From contig JAHDYG010000015.1 in the NCBI GenBank assembly GCA_023383815.1, positions 36,443 to 100,442 on the forward strand: 64,000 bases of DNA, read 5' to 3'. Origin of the DNA: Rhodocyclaceae bacterium. GTDB taxonomy: Bacteria; Pseudomonadota; Gammaproteobacteria; Burkholderiales; Rhodocyclaceae. The translations under genes and the position numbers were made by a program. The notes below the pieces were generated by a model, which saw nothing but the letters and a program-made list of their open reading frames with translations, was not told the DNA's origin and did not search any database. Positions 17,703 to 26,613 of this stretch are shown piece by piece; within the stretch, counting starts at the first letter, position 1, and each line of letters starts with the position of its first letter.

Positions 17703-20700
17703 ATGACGGTCCGGCGCCTGCTCTACACGATGATCGCGCTGTTCGGCCTGCTCTCGCTCGGAGCCGGCCTGTGGCAGCTCATGGACAGCCGGAACAAGCT
17801 TACTGCGGTCGGCTGGATTCACAGCGCCGGTCATCTCGTCGAGGTCGCGCAGCGGACCGCTGCACGAATGGCGATGGAGCGGGGCTACACGGCTTCGCTG
17901 CTGGCCGATCCAGCACGTGCCGAACCCCTTGCGCTGTCCGAACTGCAACGTTTGCGTGCTTCGCTCGACGGGCTCTACGGCCAGCTCCGGGACGCCGGGG
18001 TGCAACTCGGAAGCCATGCGTCGGCGCATCCGTTGTTCCCGGCGCTCGACCGCATCGAGGCGCGGCGCACAACCCTGGTGGACCTGCGTACCCGGGCCGA
18101 TGCCCGCATCCGTGGCGAGCCCGATGGGCTGTCCGAAGCGGTCTGGATGGATGTTCTGAACACGCGGATCGCCGAGCTTCAGGATCTTGCCGCACTCAGC
18201 ATGCTTCCGCTGTCGGACAACCTATACACCTACGCATCGCTGCCGGTGATCAAGGACGTGCTGTTCACCTTCAGCGAGCACCTGGGCCGCGAGCGCGCGA
18301 TGGTCGGTGTTGCGATCGCGCGCGGCCGGCCGATCGGTGATGAGGAGCAGCGCCTGCTCGACGACTATCGCACGCTGGTCACGAATGCGCGTCACCGCAC
18401 CGAGGCGATCCTCGAGCACTTGCCGCACACGCCGGACCTCGATCGGGCGCGCGAGGTCTATCTGCGTGACCTGCACCGCTACGAGCTGCTGCGCGCCGGC
18501 GTCTATGCCGCAAGCCGCGAGGGGCGTGCCTATGCACTCGATGCCGGGCAGTGGTATCGCGAGGCTACGACCGGTATCGACGCCGTGCTCGGCCTCGCAG
18601 CAGCGATCGGAGGACAGTTCGAACAGGATGTCGACCGGCTGCGCGGCCATGCGGTCCAGACGCTGGCGCTGCTTGCGCTCATCCTGGTACTGTTGCTTTT
18701 CCTGTTCATTGCGAGCGTGCAGATCCTGCGCTACCGGGTGCTCTTCCCGCTTCAGGTGTTCGAACGGAGTGCAGATTCGATCTCGCGCGGCGATCTGACG
18801 CATCCCCTGCCACCGCTGCGGGACGACGAGTTCGGGCGTGTCGGCAAGGCCTTCGAGTACATGCGCAGCACGCTGCTTGCCGACCTCCAGCAGCGCGACG
18901 CGGATGCGGCAGAGCTGAAGAAGTTCCGGGCGCTGATCCAGCACAGTGCGAGTGCGATGATCGTGACCGATGCAAATGGCATAATCGAGTACACCAACGA
19001 AGGCTTCACGACGGTGACCGGCTATACCCAGGGCGAGGCGCTCGGCCTCAAGGCGGGGTTCTGGCGCTCCGGTCGCACGTCGCTGGAGCAATACCGGCAG
19101 ATGTGGGAAACCGTCCTGCACGGCAAGGTATGGGAAGGGGAACTCATCAACAGGCGCAAGAACGGCCAGTTGTACTGGGGTTCGATCAGCCTCAGTCCGG
19201 TCTTCGACGAACAGGGGCGGGTGACGCACATCATCGGGGCACAGAACGACATCAGCGAACGCAAGCGGGTCGAGGAGCGGCTCAACTACCTTTCCAGCTA
19301 CGACGAACTGACACAGTTGCCCAACCGCTCGCTCCTCATGCAGCGCTTCGAGCATGCCGCCACGGAAGCTGGCCGCAGCGGTACGGCAATCGCGATCGTC
19401 TCGCTCGGCATCGGCCGTTTCAAGCGCATCAACGACAGCCTCGGCCGCAGTGTTGGCGACGAGCTGCTGCGCGAGGTTGCCCGCCGCCTGACCGAGTGCG
19501 CCCGTGCGCACGACACGGTGTCACGCCACGCGGGGACCGAGTTCACGATGATGCTCACGCAGTTGCCGGCGGCCTGCGAGGTCGGCGAGCTGCTCGAGCG
19601 GATCATCGAAACTGCGAACCTGCCGCTCGTGATCAAGGGCGAGAAGCTGCAACCGGTGGTGTGCGCCGGCGTCAGCCTTCTCCCGCAGGACGGGGATTCC
19701 TTTGACGTGCTGCTGCGCAAGGCCGGCATGGCCCTGCACGATGCAGAACGCCACGAGCGCCGGTTCTGCCTGTATTCCGCCGCGCTCGACCAGGATGCGC
19801 AGGACCGCCTGTCGCTGGAGAATGCCCTGCGCCTGTCGCTGGAACGAGGCGAGCTGGAGCTTCACTACCAGCCCAAGGTCGACCTCCACAAGGGCAGGAT
19901 GATGGGGATGGAGGCGCTTGCGCGCTGGCGTCATCCGGTCCACAACGAGTACATCTCGCCAGAGCGCTTCATCCCGATCGCTGAAGAATGCGGCCTGATT
20001 CCATTCCTCGGCGCCTGGGCCTTGCGTGAAGCCTGCCGCCAGAACCGGGCGTGGCAGGAGGCGGGGTTGCCGAGCATGATCGTCGCGGTCAATCTTTCTG
20101 CGGCACAGCTGCGTCAGCCCGGGCTGGTAGACCTCGTCGTGGAGGTGCTCCGGGACAGCGGGCTCGATCCGGGCCTGCTCGAGCTGGAGCTGACGGAAAG
20201 CGCGCTGATGGAAGATCCGGAGGCCGCGAATCTCGTGCTCGCCCAGCTCAAGGGCGAAGGCGTGCGGCTTGCGATCGACGATTTCGGCACCGGCTACTCC
20301 AGCCTTTCCTACCTCAGTCAGTTCCCGGTCGACCAGCTCAAGATCGATCGCAGCTTCGTCAAGGAGATCGTGAGCGATCCGGACTCGGCGGCGATCTCCA
20401 CGTCGATCATCGCGCTCGCCCACCAGCTCGGGCTGGAGGTGATCGCCGAAGGCGTCGAGACCGAAGAGCAGCTCGCCTTCCTCGTCCGCCACGGCTGTGA
20501 TGCGATCCAGGGCTATTACTACAGCCGTCCGCTGCCGGCGGACCGGATGACGGGCTTCCTCGGCGAGATGCGCATGCTCGTGATGCCGCGCAGTGATCCG
20601 GGGGTTCGTACGCTGCTGGTCGCAGACGAGGATCCCGAGATCCTCGCCGCAATGGCGGGGGTGCTGGAGGCCGAAGCGATCAAGGTCCTGACGGCTTGCA

Positions 20701-21005
20701 GCGGGCAAGAGGCGCTGGAACTGCTGGCCCGCAACGAGGTTCAGGTCCTCCTCGCGGGCGAGCAGCTGCAGGAAATGGACGGTGTGAGTCTGCTCGCCAG
20801 GGCCCGCTCGCTGTACCCCGAGCTCGTCCGCATCATGCTGATCTCCGAGTCTGGCTTCGCGCCGCTGGTCGAGATGGTCAATGCCGTCGCCGTGTACAAG
20901 GTTCTGCCGCGCTCCTGGAGCGCCGAGCGGCTGGTCACCGAGATCGTCGATGCGTTCGAGCATCACGAAAAGCGCAATCTTTCCGGTTCGACGACCGTGA
21001 TCTGA
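17703..21005 (+). CDS. Membrane PAS-GGDEF(degenerate)-EAL-REC(degenerate) protein, likely c-di-GMP phosphodiesterase
   Basis: This is a 1100-aa protein with a TM near residues 8-25, a helical periplasmic domain, a second TM near 318-341, HAMP, and PAS from about 412. GGDEF starts near 531, EAL near 700 and a receiver-like domain near 968. The cyclase motif is AGTEF, so synthesis is unlikely, yet the RxxD inhibitory site (RAHD) remains. The EAL residues are intact: MEALARWRHP, NLSAAQL, LTESALM, DDFGTGYSS, LKIDRSF and AEGVET. The receiver keeps the acidic DED and a Lys (VYKVLP), but Gly stands where the phosphoacceptor Asp should be, six residues before MDG. The ATG at 17703 is chosen for GGAGG upstream. 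The likely role is a c-di-GMP phosphodiesterase with regulatory GGDEF and REC modules. Confidence 0.88.
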   Translation: MTVRRLLYTMIALFGLLSLGAGLWQLMDSRNKLTAVGWIHSAGHLVEVAQRTAARMAMERGYTASLLADPARAEPLALSELQRLRASLDGLYGQLRDAGVQLGSHASAHPLFPALDRIEARRTTLVDLRTRADARIRGEPDGLSEAVWMDVLNTRIAELQDLAALSMLPLSDNLYTYASLPVIKDVLFTFSEHLGRERAMVGVAIARGRPIGDEEQRLLDDYRTLVTNARHRTEAILEHLPHTPDLDRAREVYLRDLHRYELLRAGVYAASREGRAYALDAGQWYREATTGIDAVLGLAAAIGGQFEQDVDRLRGHAVQTLALLALILVLLLFLFIASVQILRYRVLFPLQVFERSADSISRGDLTHPLPPLRDDEFGRVGKAFEYMRSTLLADLQQRDADAAELKKFRALIQHSASAMIVTDANGIIEYTNEGFTTVTGYTQGEALGLKAGFWRSGRTSLEQYRQMWETVLHGKVWEGELINRRKNGQLYWGSISLSPVFDEQGRVTHIIGAQNDISERKRVEERLNYLSSYDELTQLPNRSLLMQRFEHAATEAGRSGTAIAIVSLGIGRFKRINDSLGRSVGDELLREVARRLTECARAHDTVSRHAGTEFTMMLTQLPAACEVGELLERIIETANLPLVIKGEKLQPVVCAGVSLLPQDGDSFDVLLRKAGMALHDAERHERRFCLYSAALDQDAQDRLSLENALRLSLERGELELHYQPKVDLHKGRMMGMEALARWRHPVHNEYISPERFIPIAEECGLIPFLGAWALREACRQNRAWQEAGLPSMIVAVNLSAAQLRQPGLVDLVVEVLRDSGLDPGLLELELTESALMEDPEAANLVLAQLKGEGVRLAIDDFGTGYSSLSYLSQFPVDQLKIDRSFVKEIVSDPDSAAISTSIIALAHQLGLEVIAEGVETEEQLAFLVRHGCDAIQGYYYSRPLPADRMTGFLGEMRMLVMPRSDPGVRTLLVADEDPEILAAMAGVLEAEAIKVLTACSGQEALELLARNEVQVLLAGEQLQEMDGVSLLARARSLYPELVRIMLISESGFAPLVEMVNAVAVYKVLPRSWSAERLVTEIVDAFEHHEKRNLSGSTTVI

Positions 21006-21010
21006 TGCGC

Positions 21011-21061
21011 CACTGTGAACCGATTGCGCCACCCCCAGGGTGGCGCAATCGGTTCACAGTG
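21011..21061. repeat. 24-bp perfect inverted repeat (hairpin) between the EAL gene and the tRNA-Asn genes
   Basis: Arms 21011-21034 and 21038-21061 are perfectly complementary over 24 bp with a three-base loop (CCA). The structure starts five bases after the EAL/REC gene stop and ends ten bases from the 3' end of the proximal tRNA-Asn, so it sits exactly between two converging transcripts. Neither flank has a T-run, so it is not a textbook intrinsic terminator. A bidirectional transcript-end structure is the simplest reading. Confidence 0.85.
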
Positions 21062-21071
21062 CGTGGCAAGT

Positions 21072-21147
21072 TGGCTCCCCGACCTGGACTCGAACCAGGG
21101 ACCTGCGGATTAACAGTCCGTTGCTCTACCAACTGAGCTATCGAGGA
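21072..21147 (-). tRNA. tRNA-Asn (GTT), second copy
   Basis: On the minus strand this is a 76-nt cloverleaf starting TCCTCGATAGCTCAGTTGG and ending in encoded CCA. The anticodon loop CTGTTAA gives anticodon GTT, and the T-loop GGTTCGAGTCC is standard. The sequence is identical to the copy at 21195-21270. It lies downstream of that copy in the same orientation, 47 bp apart, and probably shares its primary transcript. Confidence 0.97.
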
Positions 21148-21161
21148 TCAATCTGATTGTC

Positions 21162-21184
21162 ATCCGGCGCGCAACGCGCCGGAT
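21162..21184. repeat. 10-bp perfect hairpin in the spacer between the two tRNA-Asn genes
   Basis: The arms ATCCGGCGCG (21162-21171) and CGCGCCGGAT (21175-21184) surround a CAA loop. The stem could be a processing signal separating the two tRNAs in a joint precursor. There is no T-run, so termination is unlikely. Confidence 0.7.
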
Positions 21185-21194
21185 TGAGGTGTTC

Positions 21195-21270
21195 TGGCTC
21201 CCCGACCTGGACTCGAACCAGGGACCTGCGGATTAACAGTCCGTTGCTCTACCAACTGAGCTATCGAGGA
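21195..21270 (-). tRNA. tRNA-Asn (GTT), promoter-proximal copy
   Basis: This 76-nt tRNA is identical to the copy at 21072-21147, with anticodon GTT and encoded CCA. It lies 12 bp downstream of a good sigma-70 -10 box (21283-21288, minus strand), so it should be the first gene of a two-tRNA transcript. Confidence 0.97.
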
Positions 21271-21282
21271 ATTGAGCCGCGC

Positions 21283-21311
21283 ATTCTAGGCGGACCCTAC
21301 GCTGGCGTCAA
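21283..21311 (-). promoter_or_regulatory. Sigma-70 promoter of the tRNA-Asn pair
   Basis: On the minus strand TTGACG (21311-21306) is followed after exactly 17 bp by TAGAAT (21288-21283). The first tRNA-Asn begins 12 bp further on. The discriminator is GC-rich (GCGCGG), as expected for a stable-RNA promoter under growth-rate control. Confidence 0.8.
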
Positions 21312-21347
21312 GGCTGCAACGCCGATTTGCGGCAACCCGGATGCTGC

Positions 21348-21377
21348 GTGCGCAGGCGGTTGCCGCCGCCTGCGCAC
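21348..21377 (-). terminator. Hairpin just after the tyrB stop, possible transcript end
   Basis: The 12-bp perfect arms 21348-21359 and 21366-21377 flank a six-base loop, beginning 12 bases downstream of the tyrB stop on the minus strand. No T-run follows, so it may protect the mRNA 3' end or act with Rho rather than terminate by itself. Confidence 0.5.
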
Positions 21378-21389
21378 CGCTGTGAATGC

Positions 21390-22598
21390 TCAGCCCTGGA
21401 CAACGGTGCCGATCGCCTTCGCGACGTGCTCGATGTTGCGCGTGTTGAGCGCGGCCAGGCAGATGCGGCCGGTGGAGACGGCGTAGATTCCGAACTCTTC
21501 GCGCAGGCGGTCGACCTGGGCAACGCTGAGCCCGGTGTACGAGAACATGCCGCGCTGGGCGGTGACGAAGGAGAAGTCCTGCTTCACGCCGACCGCGCGC
21601 AGCGTGTCGACCAGGCTGGTGCGCATGGCGCGGATGCGCGAGCGCATGCCGCCCAGTTCGTCTTCCCACATCGCGCGCAGTTCGGGCGAGTTGAGCACCG
21701 CGGCGACGATCGCGCCGCCGTGCGTCGGCGGGTTCGAGTAGTTGGTGCGGATCACGCGCTTGACCTGCGACAGCACGCGCGCGGCTTCTTCCTTGCTGGC
21801 CGTGACGATCGACAGGGCGCCGACGCGCTCGCCATAGAGCGAGAAGGACTTCGAGAAGGAACTGGAAACGAGGAACTGCATGCCGCTCGCTGCGAACAGG
21901 CGTACTGCCACGGCATCGGCTTCGGTGCCTTCGGCAAAGCCCTGGTAGGCGATGTCGAGGAAGGGCACGAGCGCGCGCTCACGGCAGGCGGCGACGACTT
22001 CCTGCCATTGTGCTTCGGTGAGATCGGCGCCGGTCGGGTTGTGGCAGCACGCGTGCAGCACGACCACCGAGCCGGCCGGCAGGCCTGCCAGCGCGGTGCG
22101 CATTGCGGGGAAGTCTACGCCGCGGGTTGTGGCGTCGAAATAGGCGTAGGTGCCGACCGTGAAGCCCGAGGATTCGAACAGTGCGCGGTGGTTCTCCCAG
22201 CTCGGGTCGGAGATCCAGGCGCCTGCCTGGGGCAGGAGGCGGCGCAGGAAATCGGCGCCGACCTTCAGCGCGCCGGTGCCGCCAAGCGCTTCGACGGTCA
22301 CGACGCGGCCGGCGGCAACGAGGTCGGCGCCTGCGCCGAAGACGAGGTTCTGCACCGCGCTGTTGTACGCTGCAGGCCCTTCGATCGGCAGGTAGCCGCG
22401 CGGCGGGGCTGCTTCGAGGCGTGCCTTCTCCGCTTCACGCACCGCTGCGAGCAGCGGAATCTTGCCGTTGTCGTCGTAGTAGACGCCGACGCCAAGATTC
22501 ACTTTACCGGGGCGCTGGTCGGCGTTGTAGGCTTCGTTGAGACCCAGGATCGGATCGCGGGGGGCCATTTCGACGTTGGCGAAGAGCGAGGCGGACAT
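21390..22598 (-). CDS. tyrB: Aromatic amino acid / aspartate aminotransferase (class I, PLP)
   Basis: This 402-aa PLP enzyme of the aspartate/tyrosine aminotransferase subgroup transfers the amino group between aromatic or acidic amino acids and 2-oxoglutarate. Visible features are the N-terminal PRDPILGLNEAYNADQRPGKV, HACCHNPTGADLT near residue 190, DIAYQGFAEG near 223, and SSSFSKSFSLYGERVGAL near 252 with the Schiff-base Lys. Length is typical. The ATG at 22598 has GGAG eight bases upstream. It is divergent from uvrB. TyrB versus AspC specificity is not decided by what can be seen. Confidence 0.93.
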   Translation of the reverse strand: MSASLFANVEMAPRDPILGLNEAYNADQRPGKVNLGVGVYYDDNGKIPLLAAVREAEKARLEAAPPRGYLPIEGPAAYNSAVQNLVFGAGADLVAAGRVVTVEALGGTGALKVGADFLRRLLPQAGAWISDPSWENHRALFESSGFTVGTYAYFDATTRGVDFPAMRTALAGLPAGSVVVLHACCHNPTGADLTEAQWQEVVAACRERALVPFLDIAYQGFAEGTEADAVAVRLFAASGMQFLVSSSFSKSFSLYGERVGALSIVTASKEEAARVLSQVKRVIRTNYSNPPTHGGAIVAAVLNSPELRAMWEDELGGMRSRIRAMRTSLVDTLRAVGVKQDFSFVTAQRGMFSYTGLSVAQVDRLREEFGIYAVSTGRICLAALNTRNIEHVAKAIGTVVQG

Positions 22599-22768
22599 GT
22601 GTGCTCCAGGGTTTGAAGCAGGCGGGGCGGGTGTCCGGTGGATTCCCTGCGGGCTTCCGGGCAGCCGTGCCTTGCGCTGCGAATTGAGAAATAATGTGCG
22701 GCCAGACGATGCGGATCCGGGTGCGCCGGCCGGCTGCGCGGCATCCCGAAACAACAGGAAATTCTAGC

Positions 22769-24826
22769 ATGACGCAGGCGGCGGACGGTGTTGCAGTGCA
22801 CACATTCGAGGGCAGTCCGTTCCGTCTGCACTGCCCGTTCGGACCGGCCGGCGACCAGCCTCAGGCGATCGCGCAACTCGTCGAGGGGATTACGGATGGT
22901 CTTCTGTACCAGACCCTGCTCGGGGTGACCGGCTCGGGCAAGACCTTCACGATGGCCAACGTCATTGCGCGCTGCGGCAGGCCGGCCCTGGTGCTGGCGC
23001 CGAACAAGACGCTCGCGGCCCAGCTTTACGCCGAGTTCCGCGAGTTCCTGCCCGAGAACGCGGTCGAGTACTTCGTGTCGTACTACGACTACTATCAGCC
23101 CGAAGCCTACGTTCCGTCGCGCGATCTGTTCATCGAGAAGGATTCGAGCATCAACGAGCACATCGAGCAGATGCGCCTGTCGGCGACGAAGAGCCTGATG
23201 GAGCGGCGCGACGTCGTGATCGTCGCGACCGTGTCGTGCATCTACGGCATCGGCGATCCAGTCGATTATCACGCGATGATCCTGCACCTGCGCGAGGGCG
23301 AGCGGCTGGCGCACCGTGATTTGCTCCAGCGCCTCGTCGCGATGCAGTACACGCGGGCCGACGTGGATTTCCGGCGCGGTACGTTCCGCGTGCGCGGCGA
23401 CGTGATCGACGTGTTTCCGGCCGAGAACGCCGAGCTTGCGGTGCGCATCGAGATGTTCGATGACGAGATCGAGCACCTGACGCTCTTCGATCCGCTCACC
23501 GGGCACCTGCGCCATCGGCTCGCGCGCTTCACGGTGTATCCGTCGAGCCACTATGTGACGCCGCGAGCGACCGTGCTGCGGGCGATCGAGGCGATCAAGG
23601 ACGAGCTGCGCGAACGCGTCGCGCATTTCCAGACGAGTGGCAAGCTGGTCGAGGCGCAGCGCATCGAGCAGCGCACCCGCTTCGATCTGGAGATGCTCGC
23701 CGAGATGGGGTTCTGCAAGGGCATCGAGAACTACTCGCGGCATCTGTCCGGACGTCAGGCGGGCGAGCCGCCGCCGACCCTGATCGACTACCTGCCGCCC
23801 GATGCGCTGCTCTTCGTCGATGAGTCGCATGTGGCGATTCCGCAGGTGGGCGGCATGTTCAAGGGCGACCGCTCACGCAAGGAAAACCTCGTTGACTATG
23901 GATTCCGACTGCCTTCTGCACTCGACAACCGGCCGCTGCGCTTCGATGAGTTCGAGCGCCTGATGCCACAGACCGTGTTCGTCTCGGCCACCCCGGCCGA
24001 GTACGAGCGCAAGCATCAGGCCCAGGTGGTGGAGCAGGTCGTGCGGCCGACCGGGCTCGTCGATCCGGTGATCGCGGTGCGCCCGGCCGCAACGCAGGTC
24101 GACGATCTGCTCGCCGAGTCGAAGCGGCGCATCGCGGCCGGCGAGCGGGTGCTGGTGACGACGCTGACCAAGCGCATGGCCGAGGACCTCACCGACTATC
24201 TGGCTGATAACGGCATCCGTGTGCGCTACCTGCATTCGGACATCGATACCGTCGAGCGGGTCGAGATCATCCGCGACCTGCGCCTGGGCGAGTTCGATGT
24301 GCTGGTGGGGATCAACCTGCTGCGCGAGGGGATCGACATCCCGGAGGTCTCGCTGGTGGCGATCCTCGATGCCGACAAGGAAGGATTCCTGCGCTCGGAG
24401 CGTTCGCTGATCCAGACCATCGGTCGGGCCGCGCGCCACATTCACGGCACGGCCATCCTCTACGCCGACACCGTGACGCGCTCGATGGCCGCGGCGATCG
24501 GCGAGACCGAGCGCCGCCGCGACCGCCAGCTCGCCTTCAACGCCGAGCATGGGATCGTGCCGAAAACTGTTTCCAAGCGCATCAAGGACATCATCGATGG
24601 TGTCTATGTCGAGGACGAAAGCAAGCCGGCCAAGGCCGCCGTACCCGGAACCGACTACGCGGCCCTGGACGAGAAGGCATTGGCGAAAGCGATCCGCCGC
24701 CTGGAGAAGGAAATGCTGGAGCATGCGCGCAACCTCGAGTTCGAGCAGGCGGCGGCCGCACGTGATGAACTCTTCCGGCTGCGCGCACGCGCGTTCGGTG
24801 CCGACCAGCACGGCAGTGTCGATTGA
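22769..24826 (+). CDS. uvrB: Excinuclease ABC subunit B
   Basis: This 685-aa helicase-like subunit of nucleotide excision repair loads with UvrA on damaged DNA and recruits UvrC (also encoded here, at 61390). The Walker A motif GVTGSGKT lies near residue 53. The beta-hairpin region [19 protein letters not shown] is near 107, DESHV near 350 and the helicase motif [10 protein letters not shown] near 548. The C-terminal UVR motif [20 protein letters not shown] is near 655. The start ATG at 22769 is preceded by AGGAA. Length matches the family. No LexA-type box was recognised in the 170-bp divergent region shared with tyrB. Confidence 0.97.
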   Translation: MTQAADGVAVHTFEGSPFRLHCPFGPAGDQPQAIAQLVEGITDGLLYQTLLGVTGSGKTFTMANVIARCGRPALVLAPNKTLAAQLYAEFREFLPENAVEYFVSYYDYYQPEAYVPSRDLFIEKDSSINEHIEQMRLSATKSLMERRDVVIVATVSCIYGIGDPVDYHAMILHLREGERLAHRDLLQRLVAMQYTRADVDFRRGTFRVRGDVIDVFPAENAELAVRIEMFDDEIEHLTLFDPLTGHLRHRLARFTVYPSSHYVTPRATVLRAIEAIKDELRERVAHFQTSGKLVEAQRIEQRTRFDLEMLAEMGFCKGIENYSRHLSGRQAGEPPPTLIDYLPPDALLFVDESHVAIPQVGGMFKGDRSRKENLVDYGFRLPSALDNRPLRFDEFERLMPQTVFVSATPAEYERKHQAQVVEQVVRPTGLVDPVIAVRPAATQVDDLLAESKRRIAAGERVLVTTLTKRMAEDLTDYLADNGIRVRYLHSDIDTVERVEIIRDLRLGEFDVLVGINLLREGIDIPEVSLVAILDADKEGFLRSERSLIQTIGRAARHIHGTAILYADTVTRSMAAAIGETERRRDRQLAFNAEHGIVPKTVSKRIKDIIDGVYVEDESKPAKAAVPGTDYAALDEKALAKAIRRLEKEMLEHARNLEFEQAAAARDELFRLRARAFGADQHGSVD

Positions 24827-24880
24827 TGCGATGGCTGAAGCAGCCTCGGCGCGTAGCGCGCGGATAGCGGAGGATCGTGA

Positions 24881-25342
24881 ATGAAGCGGGTATTGTTCGT
24901 CTGCACCGGTAACATCTGCCGCTCACCGACTGCGGAAGCGGTCGCCCGGCATTTGATCCGGCTGCGTGGACTGGAAGGGCGGATCGAGGTCGATTCGGCC
25001 GCGACCCACGGTTACCACGTCGGCGAGGCGCCGGATCCGCGCACGCTCCGGTTTGCGGCGCGACGCGGCTACGACATGGCAGAACTGCGGGCACGCAAGC
25101 TCGAGATTGCGGACTTTCAGCGCTTTGATTTGTTGCTGGCGATGGATGCGGGTCATCTGGAGATCATGCGCAGCGCCTGCCCGGCGGTGTACCGCGACAG
25201 GGTCGACTTGTTGATGCGCTATGCCCGGCGCTACGCGATTGCCGAGGTTCCCGATCCCTACTACGGGGGGGATGCCGGGTTCGAGGCGGTGCTCGACTAC
25301 TGCGAGGATGCGGTCGGCGGAGTGCTCGACGCGCTGGCGTGA
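24881..25342 (+). CDS. Low-molecular-weight protein tyrosine phosphatase
   Basis: This 153-aa enzyme has the N-terminal CX5R active-site loop VCTGNICRSPTAEA (residues 8-20) and the general-acid Asp in VPDPYYGG near 125, hallmarks of the LMW-PTP fold. It dephosphorylates phosphotyrosine or related small substrates in the cytoplasm. It lies 54 bp after uvrB and is probably co-transcribed. Its last 46 bp overlap the end of the convergent diguanylate cyclase gene. There is no neighbouring tyrosine kinase or exopolysaccharide cluster, so the substrate is open. Confidence 0.93.
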   Translation: MKRVLFVCTGNICRSPTAEAVARHLIRLRGLEGRIEVDSAATHGYHVGEAPDPRTLRFAARRGYDMAELRARKLEIADFQRFDLLLAMDAGHLEIMRSACPAVYRDRVDLLMRYARRYAIAEVPDPYYGGDAGFEAVLDYCEDAVGGVLDALA

Positions 25343-26613
25343 GGCGCCGGATCGGCGTCCTTGTCAGCCGGATCGGCCCGCTCGGCGGGCGCGTGCACGA
25401 CGACCCGGTTTCGCCCGGCTCGCTTCGATTCGTAAAGGGCCCGGTCGGCGTCCTGGATCAACCGGGTGGACGGCTCGCCCGGAATCGGGCGGTGCGTTGC
25501 GACCCCGATGCTGGCCGTCACCACGCGGGCATTCGCTTCGGGCACGTGGGCGAGCCCGAGGTTTTCGACTTCGCAACGGATCGTTTCAGCGAGCCTCGCG
25601 GCTTCTTCCGGTTCAGCGGCGGGCAGGATGACGGCGAACTCTTCGCCACCATACCGGGCGCTCAGTTCGCCGGAGCGCAGGACACAGGCCTGGAGCACTG
25701 CGCCGATCTGGCGCAGGCACTCGTCACCGGCAAGGTGTCCGAGGTGGTCGTTGTAGAGCTTGAAATGGTCGATGTCGAGCATCAGCAGGCTGAGTGGCAT
25801 CCGGGTTCGCACTGCGCGCTGCCACTCGGCTTCGAGCGCCTCGTCGAAGCGTCTCCGGTTGGCAAGCCCCGTCAGGCTGTCGGTGGTGCTCAAGCCGGCG
25901 AGCAGGCGGTTCGCCCGTTCCAGTTCGGCGGTGCGGGCGCGGACATTGTCTTCCAGCCTGCGATTGGCCGCACCGATCTCCTCGTGCAGTCGTGCCTGCT
26001 TGCGCAGTTCCTCGCGCAGCCTTCGCGAATAGACAAGCGCTGCCCACAGCAGCAGCACGAAGGCGGCAATCCGCGCAAACAGCGATAGATGCCGGATTTG
26101 CGCGTAGGTCTCTGAGGTGTGTGCCAGCTCGCCGTTCAACGCCCCAATCGCCGTTTCGCTGTTGATCTCGTAGATCTTGCGGGCCAGCGAGTACTCGTTG
26201 CCGAACAGGATCGCCTGCGCCTGCGGCCATTCGCGGGCTTCCATGCGTTCGAGCGCCTCCAGCTCGCGGGCGCGAAGGCTTGCCAGTTCCGCACCCAGGG
26301 CGACCATGTCGGCAGCCAGCGTGAGGTCGCTGGTGAGGGCCTGAACCGCGGTGACCGTCCGCTCCAGTTCCGACTGGATGGTCGGATAGCTCGCACTGCG
26401 CAGGGTGTTGCGATCGAGCACGGCGGTGGTGAGCATTGCCCCGAGTTCCTGGTTCAGGCGCACGATCCGTTCGAGCTGGGTGCTGATCGCGAGCTGGCGC
26501 GCGTGCAGCCGGTCGCTGAGGAGGTCCACGTAGGATCCGGCAAGCATGGTCGCCAACAGCAGCGCGGCTGCGGCGACAAGGCTCAAGGGCGGGCGGGTCG
26601 GGGTGGAGGGCAT
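25297..26613 (-). CDS. Membrane diguanylate cyclase (GGEEF), coupled to a binding protein
   Basis: This 438-aa protein has a TM near residues 11-29, a helical periplasmic domain of roughly 145 residues, a second TM near 176-195 and a short coiled coil. A GGDEF domain follows with the intact active motif RYGGEEFAVIL. The usual RxxD inhibitory site reads RSGE, so product inhibition may be weak. It should make c-di-GMP from GTP in response to a periplasmic signal. Its ATG shares one base with the stop of the upstream binding-protein gene (TGATG), indicating translational coupling and a probable sensor pair. The low-complexity C-terminal tail (PHASASSTPPTASSQ) falls where the gene overlaps the phosphatase gene antisense. 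Confidence 0.9.
   Translation of the reverse strand: MPSTPTRPPLSLVAAAALLLATMLAGSYVDLLSDRLHARQLAISTQLERIVRLNQELGAMLTTAVLDRNTLRSASYPTIQSELERTVTAVQALTSDLTLAADMVALGAELASLRARELEALERMEAREWPQAQAILFGNEYSLARKIYEINSETAIGALNGELAHTSETYAQIRHLSLFARIAAFVLLLWAALVYSRRLREELRKQARLHEEIGAANRRLEDNVRARTAELERANRLLAGLSTTDSLTGLANRRRFDEALEAEWQRAVRTRMPLSLLMLDIDHFKLYNDHLGHLAGDECLRQIGAVLQACVLRSGELSARYGGEEFAVILPAAEPEEAARLAETIRCEVENLGLAHVPEANARVVTASIGVATHRPIPGEPSTRLIQDADRALYESKRAGRNRVVVHAPAERADPADKDADPAPHASASSTPPTASSQ

Noticed and set aside
14937..18029. 1030-codon minus-strand frame across two kinase genes
   Set aside because: It spans several genes and an intergenic gap, has no domain similarity, and the opposite strand is convincingly coding.
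21072..21270. Integrated element or attachment site bounded by the duplicated tRNA-Asn
   Set aside because: Only 47 bp separate the two full tRNA copies and no integrase or foreign gene is present, so this is a plain tandem duplication.
22672..22695. Possible uvrB promoter TTGCGC with AATAAT
   Set aside because: The spacing is only 12 bp, too short for sigma-70, and no LexA-type CTG-N10-CAG arrangement was found.
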